Notes: generated by a model not told the origin, from the sequence alone. A DNA stretch of 64,000 bases from an uncultured Shimia sp. (GCA_937897325.1 CALCOY010000064.1:21624-85623); one strand, 5' to 3'; counted from the stretch's first letter, positions 25,322 through 34,596 are shown. Made by a program: numbers and translations.

Positions 25322-25391
25322 ACTTACCCATTTGGAAAAGTTTTCCTTGCGCAGACATCTCAGCACATCTAACTTAACCAAATGGATAAGT
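25322..25391. promoter_or_regulatory. Two 20-bp operator-like dyads 50 bp apart
   Basis: Site 1 (25322-25341) ACTTACCCATTTGGAAAAGT and site 2 (25372-25391) ACTTAACCAAATGGATAAGT. Each is imperfectly palindromic, and site 1 matches the reverse complement of site 2 at 17 of 20 positions. Site 2 covers the start codon of the ArsR gene (25382). Strong candidate autorepression sites. Confidence 0.65.
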
Positions 25392-25705
25392 ATCTACACA
25401 CAAGCTTTCATGCTTTGGGCGATCCAACGAGGCTCGCAGTCGTCGAAAGGCTGCTCGATGGGCCTGCGTCGGTGAGCGACCTTGCGAAACCACATGCGAT
25501 GGCACTTCCAGCATTCACCAAGCACCTTGGCGTGCTCGAGCGTGCCGGGCTCATAACAAGTGAGAAGAAAGGCCGAGTTCGGACCTGCTTTATTCACCCG
25601 CCAGGCATTCAAGCAATCGATCATTGGCTGACTGATCGACGCGCTATGTGGGAAGGACGCCTCGATCGTCTGGCAAAGCACGTCGACGCTAAACAAAGGA
25701 ACTGA
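25382..25705 (+). CDS. ArsR-family winged-helix regulator
   Basis: 107 residues. HTH seen as FHALGDPTRLAVVERLLDGPASVSDLA, ALPAFTKHLGVLERAGLITSEKKGRVRTC. It has no CxC metal site. The start ATG lies inside a 20-bp dyad that matches a second one 50 bp upstream, so it probably represses itself and the SRPBCC gene three bases downstream. Confidence 0.88.
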   Translation: MDKYLHTSFHALGDPTRLAVVERLLDGPASVSDLAKPHAMALPAFTKHLGVLERAGLITSEKKGRVRTCFIHPPGIQAIDHWLTDRRAMWEGRLDRLAKHVDAKQRN

Positions 25706-25708
25706 CAC

Positions 25709-26164
25709 ATGGACATCTATCACGAAACGCTCGTCTTCGAGCGCGAGTTCTCGACAACGCCAGACAGTTTATTTGAAGCGTATGCGGACCCCAAACAACG
25801 TGAAGTCTGGTCCGCACCGACGCCCGAGACCATCATCGTCATTGATGAAAGCGACGTCCAAACGGGTGGTCGTGAAATCGCACGGTGTGGCAGCGCGGAG
25901 AACCTAAGCTGGACGATGAAAGTCGCTTATCACAGCGTCATTACGAACCGGCTGATCACCTTCACAGAAGAGCTTTGGGACGGCGACTCCATTCTAACCA
26001 TTGCTCTGATTACCTTTGATTTTCAGTCCAGTGGTACAGTTGGAACGAAGCTCAAGTTGACCGACCAAGTGACGTCCCTCGTTGGAGAAGGCGGTGTGGC
26101 GGGGCATCGTGATGGATATACGAAGGCTCTTGCCAATCTTGCTGCGTCTCTGGTTTCCGCTTGA
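25709..26164 (+). CDS. SRPBCC (AHSA1-like) protein
   Basis: 151 residues. START-like fold with VFEREFSTTPDSLFEAYADPKQREVWSAP, EIARCGSAENLSWTMKVAYH and GHRDGYTKALANLAASL. Partner of the ArsR regulator immediately upstream; a small hydrophobic ligand is likely but unknown. Convergent with the YdeI-like gene. Confidence 0.85.
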   Translation: MDIYHETLVFEREFSTTPDSLFEAYADPKQREVWSAPTPETIIVIDESDVQTGGREIARCGSAENLSWTMKVAYHSVITNRLITFTEELWDGDSILTIALITFDFQSSGTVGTKLKLTDQVTSLVGEGGVAGHRDGYTKALANLAASLVSA

Positions 26165-26222
26165 GCTAGAAGCGGGACAGAGCCGCCATTGGCTGCATCC
26201 AGACGATAGTCTGCTTTGCATC

Positions 26223-26858
26223 TCAAGCGTCATAGCTCGCAATTTTAGGCAGATTCCGCCTTACCTGAGTTGTTTTGCGATAGTGGTTTGCGCGTTCATT
26301 TCGTTCCGCTTTCTCGGCCGTATCTTGGATGCGTTTGGTCCTGGTTTCGGGCCGCTTTGCCATTTTGATCCACTCCAGGATGATCTTCTTTGACGAAGGT
26401 GGGAAAGCGTCGAAGTGCCTTTGGGCATTCGGGAATTTTGAGAGTTCTTCCAGGAGGTCAGGCGGCGCGATGCCGTTATCGACGTCATCCAAGAAGGACC
26501 ACGCACCGTCCTCCTTGGCTTTCTCAATTAGAGCGAGACCCGGAGGTGCCATCAATCCCCGTTCTATCAGGCTGGTGACACGCGTCTTGTTGACTTTCGA
26601 CCAAGCGCTGCTTGGCTTGCGCGGCGCGATGTAATGCATGGATCGCTTGTCGTCCAAGGCGCGGGGTAGACTATCAACCCAGCCAAAGCACAAGCACTCC
26701 TCCACCAGGTCATCGTATGGCAGGTAGTTTGGTGAGACCTTTTTGTGGCTGACAAGCCAAACACCGTCGTGACGACCGTGATTGACCGAAAGCCATTCTC
26801 GCAATTCTGCACGCGAGATGACCTCGACCTGCTCAGCCCCCTCAGACGGCTTCACCAT
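26223..26858 (-). CDS. YdeI/OmpD-associated family protein
   Basis: 211 residues from the ATG at 26858, which has GGGGAGG seven bases upstream. The family core is clear: REWLSVNHGRHDGVWLVSHKK, LPYDDLVEECLCFGWVDSL, YIAPRKPSSAWSKVNK, then the C-terminal PPSSKKIILEWIKMAKRPETR. Function unknown; a role in peptide resistance has been suggested for YdeI relatives. It overlaps the end of the SDR gene by seven bases, so the two form an operon. Confidence 0.88.
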   Translation of the reverse strand: MVKPSEGAEQVEVISRAELREWLSVNHGRHDGVWLVSHKKVSPNYLPYDDLVEECLCFGWVDSLPRALDDKRSMHYIAPRKPSSAWSKVNKTRVTSLIERGLMAPPGLALIEKAKEDGAWSFLDDVDNGIAPPDLLEELSKFPNAQRHFDAFPPSSKKIILEWIKMAKRPETRTKRIQDTAEKAERNERANHYRKTTQVRRNLPKIASYDA

Positions 26859-27592
26859 GCAAGTACCTCCCCGTCGCGGAAGAAACCGGCCGTCGGCCCA
26901 TCTTCTGGCAGTGTCGCTGCCCATAGGACACCTGTGGCGCTTTCATGCGGCGGTCTTGCGCCCATCGCCTCTCCTCCCTCGAAGGTTGCGGTGAAGCCGG
27001 GGCAAACGGCATTTATCTTGACGGTACTTTCCGCCTCCTCAAGAGCAAGCCTAACAGTGAGAGCGTTCAGAGCGGCCTTTGAAACGGCGTAGCTCGTGCC
27101 CATCTGGTTGCCTGTCGTCAGGCCAAACACCGGGTCACCATGTGAACCCGCACCGCTTGACACGTTCACGATCCGGCCGGCGTCGCTCTTGCGCAACAGC
27201 GGCAGCATGGCCTGGCACATCGCCCAAGTCCCAAAGAGCGTCGCATCGAACACTGCCCGTGCTTCTTCCATATCTGCCGATGCAGCCAACTCGCCGTAAG
27301 GGGAGGTCATTGCCGCGTTGTTTATCAACACGTCGAGTTTGCCGTACTCGGCATCGATTTTGGTGGCCGCCACTGAGATGTCATTGGCGTCACTAATGTC
27401 GAGCGCCATCGGCACAGCCGTTCCCATGCCTGCGGCATTCAACAGGCTTGCGACTTTCTCAGCTTTCCCCTGGGTGCGCGCTGTGACGTAAACGGTCATG
27501 CCCTGCGACATGAGTGCCTGTGATACGGCAAATCCGAGACCGGTTTCTTTTCCGACGCCGGTTACCAAAGCGATTATTTCATTCTGTGCCAT
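26852..27592 (-). CDS. Short-chain dehydrogenase/reductase
   Basis: 246 residues, classical SDR. Cofactor motif TGVGKETGLG at residues about 11-20, LDISD after the third strand, NNAA in LDVLINNAAMTS, catalytic serine in VNVSSGAGS and YAVSK as the active YxxxK. It is NAD(P)-dependent and probably a carbonyl reductase of unknown substrate. Divergent from the HxlR regulator. Confidence 0.92.
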   Translation of the reverse strand: MAQNEIIALVTGVGKETGLGFAVSQALMSQGMTVYVTARTQGKAEKVASLLNAAGMGTAVPMALDISDANDISVAATKIDAEYGKLDVLINNAAMTSPYGELAASADMEEARAVFDATLFGTWAMCQAMLPLLRKSDAGRIVNVSSGAGSHGDPVFGLTTGNQMGTSYAVSKAALNALTVRLALEEAESTVKINAVCPGFTATFEGGEAMGARPPHESATGVLWAATLPEDGPTAGFFRDGEVLAW

Positions 27593-27656
27593 GTTCGAAC
27601 CTATTGCAGTTGTGTGTCTTCAACTCTAGTTTTGCGCAAGCATGCAAAAAGTAAAG

Positions 27657-27676
27657 TACTGTCATATTTGTCAGTA
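27657..27676. promoter_or_regulatory. HxlR-type operator TACTG-N10-CAGTA
   Basis: A dyad TACTGTCA/TTGTCAGTA (one mismatch inside) in the 99-base space between the divergent SDR and HxlR genes, ending 15 bases before the HxlR start. HxlR proteins bind such symmetric sites in shared promoters. Confidence 0.55.
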
Positions 27677-27691
27677 TGGAAAGACACAGAA

Positions 27692-28009
27692 ATGGAAGCG
27701 CAGACACCTTGCCCTGTTCAGACAACCGTCAACGTCATCGGCGGCAAATGGAAACCAGGTATCGTATTCAGATTGCAGAACGGGACATATCGCTTCAGCG
27801 CGCTAAAGCGCGAGATGCCCTGGATTTCCGAGCGCGTGCTGATCCGTCAACTGAAAGAGCTAGAAGCCGATGGCATCGTGACACGCAAGGACTATCGAGA
27901 GGTTCCACCACGCGTCGAATACTCTCTATCAGATTACGGTGAGACACTGAGACCGCTATTGAGGGAAGTCGCAGCTTGGGGAGAGGCGCACCTTAGTCTT
28001 GAACTCTAG
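27692..28009 (+). CDS. HxlR-family regulator
   Basis: 105 residues from the ATG at 27692. The family is clear from CPVQTTVNVIGGKWKPGIVFRL, RFSALKREMPWISERVLIRQLKELEADGIV and VEYSLSDYGETLRPLL. The cysteine near residue 7 (TPCPV) is the position used for electrophile sensing in several HxlR proteins. It probably represses the divergent SDR-YdeI operon. An upstream in-frame start at 27614 gives a non-family leader. Confidence 0.88.
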   Translation: MEAQTPCPVQTTVNVIGGKWKPGIVFRLQNGTYRFSALKREMPWISERVLIRQLKELEADGIVTRKDYREVPPRVEYSLSDYGETLRPLLREVAAWGEAHLSLEL

Positions 28010-28392
28010 GGCGTTGGAGATTCGCAGTGCTGCGGTAGCTTCGCAGAGGATCGAAAGCAGACATTGGTTTAGCGCGCAGCATTGGTAGAATTGGGCTCTG
28101 AACGGAGCAATGCCGGTGCGGCAATGCTCTTGCAACAGGCGGGTTCGAAGCGGCCATCGAGACTTCAGGCCAAGCCGTTGAAACCGCTATATGTTGCGCG
28201 AGGCGCAACCGTTGGCGGATCGAACGCCGTAGTTCGCACAGCTGGCGGCGAAACCTGACTGCGAGCCCAAAGCAGAAGTCTTCGAGTTCCGCTGCGTGCG
28301 CTCGCAGCACGAAAATCGCTGCAATCGCAAAGTTGCGATCGCTGCCATGCGGCGGAGAAACCGGCCATTCGAAATGCGCACAGCGCAGCTCG
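28010..28392. other. Intergenic, no gene recognised
   Basis: About 380 GC-rich bases with degenerate GCAGCATTGG/GCTGCGG-type words like those at 36.4-36.8 kb and 40.0-40.2 kb. Short frames here have no family or ribosome site. Confidence 0.45.
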
Positions 28393-28902
28393 TCAGGGCA
28401 ATTTACAAGTTGACCCTTGGCGAGTGCGTTCGATGGGGCGAGATGGAAGGATAACCTGGCTGAACTGCTCGCAGCGTTTGCAGGAAAAACGCGGGCGGGT
28501 GATCTTGTTCACAACGAACCGGCCCGGCACATACTCCAGTTCTTCAGTCACATCCTCGCCAATCTGACGCAACGCGCCGCCGCATGTGCAGTGGTCCTTC
28601 GGCGGCGAGAACTCAATGTCGTTGCGCGGGATTTGATCCGGAAGCGGACGGCGCTTAGGTTTGTCCTTGGGCTGATCTGGAGGAAGCTTCATCTTGGCCG
28701 TCATTGCGGCCTCAGCCATCTCGCTCGCCTCAAGCGCCAACGTAAGCTATTTGGTCTGTTTCGAGGTCGAGCCGTAGCGCAAAGCTTTTTGTCCGGCGAC
28801 CTGATGACGGAGCTTCTCAATGAGCATCGATTGAGCTTTGATCTCGGCCAAAAACTGGGTCGTGAACTCTTTGAGCTCCCTGTAATTCTCCGGCAATGTC
28901 AT
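28393..28902 (-). pseudogene. IS66 transposase (TnpC) N-terminal fragment
   Basis: Starts MTLPENYRELKEFTTQFLAE (coiled leader), reaches LRYGSTSKQTK, then an in-frame TAG at 28747-28749. It continues in the same frame with LTLALEASEMAEAAM, the basic KPKRRPLPDQIPRNDIEFSP and the zinc-ribbon region (CTCGGALRQIGEDVTEELEYVP, RPRFSCKRCE). It stops soon after PSRPIER, before the DDE catalytic domain. Confidence 0.88.
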
Positions 28903-28954
28903 CGCTTCAAACGCCATGGCTAAAGCTTGCAACATTGGATTTGCGTAAGGAATC

Positions 28955-29182
28955 CTAGCCCGTGCGCAACGTTTGCCAAGTTCGCCCCGGAATGCGCCAG
29001 TCGATGCCTTCCACAAGCATAGTCAGTAGAGCAGTTGTGAGAGACACTTTGCCTTCCTTGGTAGCTGGCCACACGAACTTGCCGCGCTCCAGGCGTTTGG
29101 AGAACAGACACGCCCCTTGCACGTCCCACCAGACGATCTTGATCAGATCACCCCGGCAGCCTCGAAAGACAAACAGATGCAA
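28955..29182 (-). pseudogene. IS66 accessory protein TnpB fragment
   Basis: C-terminal two-thirds of TnpB: LHLFVFRGCRGDLIKIVWWDVQG, CLFSKRLERGKFVWP and MLVEGIDWRIPGRTWQTLRTG. The usual N-terminal RKGMDGL region is replaced by unrelated bases upstream of 29182. Confidence 0.85.
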
Positions 29183-29675
29183 GAAACCAGCGGCGTATGG
29201 TGATGCCGAGATCTTGAAGGGATCAGACCGGGCGGTTCGAACGATTGTGAACCGGTGACAGAGACCGATTGGAACATTGAGCTAACACGGTGCCGGCTTG
29301 AGGCAACTGCAAGGTCTTCCAATGCCGCGGCACAAAAGGCCACCCACTCGGAGCCGGGCCGACCCTTTGGCGGCGCGTCGCAGCCCGATATGACCGATGC
29401 CCCAAGGTGTTCCTCTCAGCCGTCGCTCTCGCTGCGCTCGTCATCTAATGGCTTTGAAACTAAATGAGGCCAGACCCTAGGGCGTATTCCTCAGCAAAGA
29501 TGCCGCACAATCTAACCAATCAGATTGACAAAACACTCTTAGCTCAGGCAGCAGTCTGTCCCAAAAATCTCCGAGGACGAACAATCAACATTAGCGACAG
29601 TTTCTTCTAATTCTTCTCACCATAGAGTAGACATAGCATACGTTGAAAGAACCACCTTCAAGGAGACTGCGTTTG
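29183..29675. other. Intergenic, no gene recognised
   Basis: About 490 bases between the IS66 remnant and the membrane-protein gene. Short frames exist but have no family, and the last 200 bases are AT-rich. Confidence 0.4.
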
Positions 29676-30134
29676 ATGACGGCCATCGCTATTTTCGTCT
29701 CTCTTTTGGGCCTTGCGTACCTTGCCGCCACTGATGCCAAACGGCGCAGCGTCTACAAGCAATCGCCAATCGCGTCTCGCGATTGGGTCATTGTTTCAAG
29801 GGCTGCGGTCTTTCTTCCAGGGGTGCTGTTTCTTGTTTCTGCGGACTGGTCTGGTTTTACAATCTGGGCCGGTTCAATCACGACATTGGGATGGCTGATG
29901 GTCGCAGTATCGCCAAATGCATACGCGTCCGCTGTAGTCTCAATTTCAAGCTTGATAGAACCATATGCCGCGTCAATCCAACGCCAAGCCATACAGCTGA
30001 ATGCGCGTCTGCGCTCCCGACTTGCCGGTCAGCGGGTAGATGCGCGCGTAACAGCGCTTGAAGCCCGCGTAGACCTACTGGAACGAAGGCTGTCTGCGGT
30101 CCAAGTCAGAGAAAGAGTTAACTCGGCAGAGTAG
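29676..30134 (+). CDS. Small membrane protein next to the PepSY gene (DUF3325-like layout)
   Basis: 152 residues from the ATG at 29676, with AAGGAG ten bases upstream. Three hydrophobic helices (MTAIAIFVSLLGLAYLAAT, AAVFLPGVLFLVSADW, TTLGWLMVAVSP) precede a C-terminal helix with an end predicted coiled coil (VTALEARVDLLERRLSAVQ). The first about 90 residues have the layout of DUF3325 proteins that accompany PepSY genes in iron loci, but it lies on the opposite strand and carries an extra coiled tail. It ends two bases from the PepSY stop. Assignment tentative. Confidence 0.5.
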   Translation: MTAIAIFVSLLGLAYLAATDAKRRSVYKQSPIASRDWVIVSRAAVFLPGVLFLVSADWSGFTIWAGSITTLGWLMVAVSPNAYASAVVSISSLIEPYAASIQRQAIQLNARLRSRLAGQRVDARVTALEARVDLLERRLSAVQVRERVNSAE

Positions 30135-30136
30135 TT

Positions 30137-31720
30137 TTATTCGGCCGGGGCCGCCGCTTCATGCGTATTCCTGCGCTGCTGCCGCGATCGTGCATGGGCA
30201 AGGCACGAAAACCCAAGTCCCGCACATAAGACATCCATCGCCAGGACGCTCCCAGCGCCGGCTTGCGCAGCTTCTGCCCAGGGTGTTCCGCCCATCTGTA
30301 GACGAACCAGTGGCAGCACCAGCAGTGACAGACCGAGGCATTGTATCATTCGAAACGCCAAACGCTCGACCGGAGTTTTGCGAGCAATGCGTTCCCAAAG
30401 GATGCAAGCAGTTAAAGCGCCCAGGAAAGAACACACTGTTAACGCTTCTTGTGCGTTTCCGAGCCCGCCGAGAAAGAACCCATAAGCCGATGCGACAAGC
30501 GCCAATGGCAGTCCCCAGACGGTCATCATCATAGCACGTGCACCAGATTGCCATGCTGGATCATCAGACCGCCGTCGCAGCCACAGTTGAAGCCCAGAAA
30601 CGATCGTATAGGTCATCGCAGCACCCAGCAACACCCAGACGATCTTGGACGGCAACCCTGCGAAATCGCCAAAGTGAAGCGGTGCCATCAGTTCAAGCAA
30701 TGCATTGCCAAATGACGGCTGATCACCAATCGAAACAACCTGCTCGCGCAGAGCACCGGTGTTTCCGTCAAAGAGAAGTTGCGTGCGCAGGAGCTGTCTG
30801 TCCATCAAGACATGTCTGGTGACGATTTCAGAGTTGGCCAGACCCCAGTTATACGCGATGACAAGTTCGACAGGCGCATTGGCCTCTTTCTCGGCCCGCT
30901 CAATGATCTGATCAAAATCGGCCATGTCTGACTGTTGTTCGATATGCGGCGGTGTTGCACGCAAAACGGCAGCAAGTGCAGCCTCCTGATCTCCATTGAA
31001 TGCGGATATGGCACCGACAGGCAGTGCCAGCGACGTTGCAAAACTGTAAAATGTGCCTGTGATAGAGAGGATTACGGCAAAAGGCAGTGACCAGACGCCG
31101 ACCAGATTGTGGCGATCCCGATAAGACACCAAACGGTTGCCGGGGCGGCCGCCGACAAAGATTTCCCTGATGATATGCCGGTGGATCAAGACACCAGTCA
31201 CCGCCATCACAAGCATTGCCATTCCGGCAATTCCAGTCAGATAAAGCCCCAAGGCGCCGGGTACATGCAGCCGCACGTGCATCTCCCGCCAGAACTGAGC
31301 GAGAAAATGGTGAGGCTGCTGAAACTCAATGTCCTCGGCGCGACCGGCTTGTGCGGAAAGCAGATGCCCTGTCGTGGAGTTCACTTCGAACACACGATAG
31401 AACTCCTCATGACCGCCTTCTTGCGTCTCAATATGTCCGTGAAACATCAGTCGGGCCGACGCCGGGCCAGACCCTGTCACAATCAATTCCTCTCTCAGGG
31501 GCTGTGGCACCTGCGCTGCATAGTGTTCGAGGACGTCGCCGAACCCATCCTTGAACGGCGTTTCGATCTCTGCCTTCCCGCCGGACCAATAGGCGATTTC
31601 GTCTTCGAGCACGACGACAGTTCCGGTCAGCATGACGACATAGAGCAGAATGGCCAGAACAGTTGCGGACCATCCGTGAACAGATATGAGACGCTTTTTT
31701 GCCGGGGCTGCGAGTGGCAT
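30137..31720 (-). CDS. PepSY-associated membrane protein (iron-uptake reductase type)
   Basis: 527 residues with PepSY-type regions and about six to seven membrane helices. Marks are LISVHGWSATVLAILLYVVMLTGTVVVLEDE, HVRLHVPGALGLYLTGIAGMAML, SYRDRHNLVGVWSLPFAVILSITGTFYSF and FGDFAGLPSKIVWVLLGAAMTYTIVSGLQLWLRRR. The conserved histidines in the helices could bind heme. Members adjoining siderophore receptors are thought to reduce ferric siderophores in the periplasm or inner membrane. Downstream of the receptor in the same direction. Confidence 0.88.
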   Translation of the reverse strand: MPLAAPAKKRLISVHGWSATVLAILLYVVMLTGTVVVLEDEIAYWSGGKAEIETPFKDGFGDVLEHYAAQVPQPLREELIVTGSGPASARLMFHGHIETQEGGHEEFYRVFEVNSTTGHLLSAQAGRAEDIEFQQPHHFLAQFWREMHVRLHVPGALGLYLTGIAGMAMLVMAVTGVLIHRHIIREIFVGGRPGNRLVSYRDRHNLVGVWSLPFAVILSITGTFYSFATSLALPVGAISAFNGDQEAALAAVLRATPPHIEQQSDMADFDQIIERAEKEANAPVELVIAYNWGLANSEIVTRHVLMDRQLLRTQLLFDGNTGALREQVVSIGDQPSFGNALLELMAPLHFGDFAGLPSKIVWVLLGAAMTYTIVSGLQLWLRRRSDDPAWQSGARAMMMTVWGLPLALVASAYGFFLGGLGNAQEALTVCSFLGALTACILWERIARKTPVERLAFRMIQCLGLSLLVLPLVRLQMGGTPWAEAAQAGAGSVLAMDVLCAGLGFSCLAHARSRQQRRNTHEAAAPAE

Positions 31721-31732
31721 GTCGAACCTTGT

Positions 31733-32071
31733 TTACAAGAGTGCCGCCATAACGACGAGGAGGCAGAGGAAGATCAGCCCGGTGTATACAGCCAGGCAGG
31801 TCGCCAGCTTTTCCGTGGTGACAGGCCAGACAATCGCGGCCGTCCATGTCACCGGTAGAATGATCGTCGGGACAATGAGATGATTCACACCTCCGGCACC
31901 TTCTGGCAGCACATGCGGTAGGGCGGCGAGCGACAGAATAGACACGACAAAGGCAAGAGGGCCGACCAGTATCCACCTCCAGACGTATGCGCGACCGTCA
32001 ATACGCTCTGTCACGTCGATCCAAGATCGCTTTGCAACAGCGGCCCAGCTCTGAAAGTCAGCCTGTGTCAT
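31733..32071 (-). CDS. Small membrane protein of the iron-uptake operon
   Basis: 112 residues from the ATG at 32071 (a start at 32116 is also open). After a hydrophilic TQADFQSWAAVAKRSWIDVTERIDGRAYVW stretch come three hydrophobic helices (WILVGPLAFVVSILSLAALP, LIVPTIILPVTWTAAIVWPV, LATCLAVYTGLIFLCLLVVMAALL). Small two- or three-helix proteins (DUF3649-like) sit between receptor and PepSY genes in related loci. Twelve bases before the PepSY start, so surely co-transcribed. Confidence 0.6.
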   Translation of the reverse strand: MTQADFQSWAAVAKRSWIDVTERIDGRAYVWRWILVGPLAFVVSILSLAALPHVLPEGAGGVNHLIVPTIILPVTWTAAIVWPVTTEKLATCLAVYTGLIFLCLLVVMAALL

Positions 32072-32217
32072 CAAGGCTTCCCACTCAGCTTTGCCGCCGT
32101 AACACACGATCCACAAAACATGCTCTCAACACGCATCGGTCGGTTGAAGCATTGTTGGTTCCGAAAGGTGATCACCGTTCTTTGAAAGTACAATTTGCGC
32201 CCTCAAAACACATGTGA

Positions 32218-34596
32218 TCAGAAGGTCCGTTGTGCAAAAACGCCGATTGCCCTGCGATCGCCAACGCTGAAGCGCGCTGGCCCGCCGAGGCGCGGACCAC
32301 TGCTGAAAACCTTGTACTTTTCATCGAACAGATTGCGCGCGTATGCACCGATCAGCCAGTCGTCTCTTTGATATGTCAGGTTCAGATCCACCAGCCATCG
32401 GCTGTCAATCGGAAGCATATTGTCGGCATCACTGAACGCATTGTCGCGGTAGGACGCCGTCATACCAAGCTTCACACCACTGTCCCAAGTATAGCTGCCG
32501 CCAAACGCCGCGGTGACCTCTGGCGCGTCCGGAAACACGTTGCCCCTCAGATTTGCACCGGAATCCAGCGGAAAATCGTCAAAACGAGTATTCGCATACG
32601 CCACAGACCCAAAAAGAGACAGCCTCTCAGTGGGTTCGCCCGAGACAGAAACCTCGCCACCCCAAACACGCGACTCGCCCGCATTCACGGTTTCAAAAAA
32701 CGTGTCCGTCGTGCCCGGCGTAGTCACCTCGCGTTCAATCTGCTGATCTCGCCAAGACGTGTAGAAAATGTTGGCCGCAACTCGCAGGCGCTCCTCGTAA
32801 AACTTTCCGCGATAGGCAAGCTCATAGTTGGTCGTGTATTCGGGATCAAACTCGGTAAAGCGCGAAAATCCGGCCACAAGGCCGCCAAGGTTCACGCCCC
32901 CAGACCGGTAGCCCGCCTGTACGGTGAACGAAACCGACTGATCGTCGTTGAAGTCGTATGTAACACCAGCTTTTGGAAGAAATGCCTCAAACGATGTTGT
33001 CGTTGCGTTATCGGCATCTTGAAAAGGCGGCGGAAGCAGGCTGGAAAACCGCGTCGCCGAGCCAAAATCAAGATCCTCACGATCATAGCGTGCACCAAGC
33101 GTAAAGCTTAGGCCCTCGGCAATTTCATCTACGCGAATATCGACCTCACCGAAGATTGCAAAATTCTCGGTCTCCACTGTGTTGACGTTGTCTTGAGTAA
33201 TGGAGAACCCATTCGGTATTCCGACTGTTGCCAGGCCAAGATCAACCCGCGTTTGCGTGAGTCTCGACTCATCTATCTGGGTATAAAACAGACCAACAAC
33301 ACCGGAAACTCGACCAGATGAGAACTTGAGCCGCAAGTCCTGCTCGAACACATCGCTTTGTTCACGGTCATCGCGTTGCGCGAGGTCTGCAACACGGTCA
33401 TCCAGATCAATGATACCGATCCGATCCAGTGTGTAGAAATTCGTCTCGGATTCCAGTTGCAGTGTATCCGAAACGTCCCATGTCATTCGAAGTCCGGTGT
33501 TGCGATGCGTTGTGTCGTCAGTATCATTGAAAGTCTGCCGGACAGAAAAGTCATCAGGAATCTCATCACCGTCAAACTGCGCCCGCCCCCGAAAGTTCTC
33601 TGTGTAGCTGTGGGACAGAACGGCATCGAAATTGTCGGCGGGCGCCCATCTCAGCTTGGCGCGGTATGTTTCATTTTCGCGATTATCCGCATCATTGCCC
33701 AAAAAAGCGTTGTTGATGAAACCATCGGAGCTGAGGATCTCCGCCGCAAATCGAAACGCCAGCCTGTCTTCGATCAAGGGTGTGTTGGCCATGAGGGCAA
33801 ACCCTTGCGTGGATTGTGTACCAACCTCCGTGCGCAGCTTAAACTCGGGAAATAACTCAGGATCCTTTGACCGGACGATAACCGCCCCGGCCAAGGCGTT
33901 ACGCCCCTGTTGAGTGGATTGCGGGCCCCGCAAAACCTCAACCTGCTCAAGATCCCAAGTGGAAAACGGGCCCTCGAAAAGTCCGAAACTGGGTAGGGCA
34001 ACGCCATCGACCTGTGTCGAAACTGTCAAGCCCGATCCAGCCCCACCGACTCCGAATTGACTGATACCCCGGATAGAAAATCCGCCATCATCGTTCAGCA
34101 CAGACACACCAGGCGTACGTTCAATAGCTTCAGTGATGTCGATATCCCCACTTGCTTCGAGTTCTTCACCCCGAATGACGGCAGCTGATGTGGCGCTGTC
34201 CTGGAGTGGCCGATCCAACAATTCTCCGCGTAGGATAAGCGTACCCAGATCAAAGGGGGCTTCTGTTGCATCTTGCGAAACGAAGTTCATCTGGGCGTCG
34301 TCCGACACAACAAGGCTTTCATCCGGCAACTCGCGGACGGACAGGCGCGTTCCGGCAATCATGCGCTCCAACGCCTGCCGTGGCGACATTGGGCCCGTCA
34401 CAGTCACGCTTTGGACATCTGCCAAGAGATCGCGGCGCACCATAATCGGCGTACCTGTTTCTGCACTCAGTTCACTAAGCGCCTCTAGAAGCGGCTGAGC
34501 TGGCACGTCTATTGCTAGCTGGTCTTGGGCCCATGCCCCGGAGGAGAGCATGATTAGGATAGCTCCCAGGGCGGTTGTTTTGCGCAGCTGTTCCAT
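32218..34596 (-). CDS. TonB-dependent siderophore receptor with STN signalling domain
   Basis: 792 residues. Signal peptide to about residue 24 (LIMLSSGAWAQ), then an STN domain (LAIDVPAQPLLEALSELSAETGTPIMVRRDLL ... ALERMIAGTRLSVRELPD). The plug includes QVEVLRGPQSTQQGRNALAG and the barrel ends in RTF. The STN domain contacts a FecR-type anti-sigma factor, which is encoded immediately upstream; ligand binding would trigger transcription through the FecI-type sigma. Ligand unknown. Confidence 0.93.
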   Translation of the reverse strand: MEQLRKTTALGAILIMLSSGAWAQDQLAIDVPAQPLLEALSELSAETGTPIMVRRDLLADVQSVTVTGPMSPRQALERMIAGTRLSVRELPDESLVVSDDAQMNFVSQDATEAPFDLGTLILRGELLDRPLQDSATSAAVIRGEELEASGDIDITEAIERTPGVSVLNDDGGFSIRGISQFGVGGAGSGLTVSTQVDGVALPSFGLFEGPFSTWDLEQVEVLRGPQSTQQGRNALAGAVIVRSKDPELFPEFKLRTEVGTQSTQGFALMANTPLIEDRLAFRFAAEILSSDGFINNAFLGNDADNRENETYRAKLRWAPADNFDAVLSHSYTENFRGRAQFDGDEIPDDFSVRQTFNDTDDTTHRNTGLRMTWDVSDTLQLESETNFYTLDRIGIIDLDDRVADLAQRDDREQSDVFEQDLRLKFSSGRVSGVVGLFYTQIDESRLTQTRVDLGLATVGIPNGFSITQDNVNTVETENFAIFGEVDIRVDEIAEGLSFTLGARYDREDLDFGSATRFSSLLPPPFQDADNATTTSFEAFLPKAGVTYDFNDDQSVSFTVQAGYRSGGVNLGGLVAGFSRFTEFDPEYTTNYELAYRGKFYEERLRVAANIFYTSWRDQQIEREVTTPGTTDTFFETVNAGESRVWGGEVSVSGEPTERLSLFGSVAYANTRFDDFPLDSGANLRGNVFPDAPEVTAAFGGSYTWDSGVKLGMTASYRDNAFSDADNMLPIDSRWLVDLNLTYQRDDWLIGAYARNLFDEKYKVFSSGPRLGGPARFSVGDRRAIGVFAQRTF

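Larger units (their letters stand above)
28393..29200 (-). mobile_element. IS66-family element remnant
   Basis: Adjacent minus-strand pieces of TnpB and the N-terminal part of TnpC. TnpA, the start of TnpB and the catalytic part of TnpC are gone and an amber codon interrupts TnpC, so it is a dead fragment. Confidence 0.85.
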
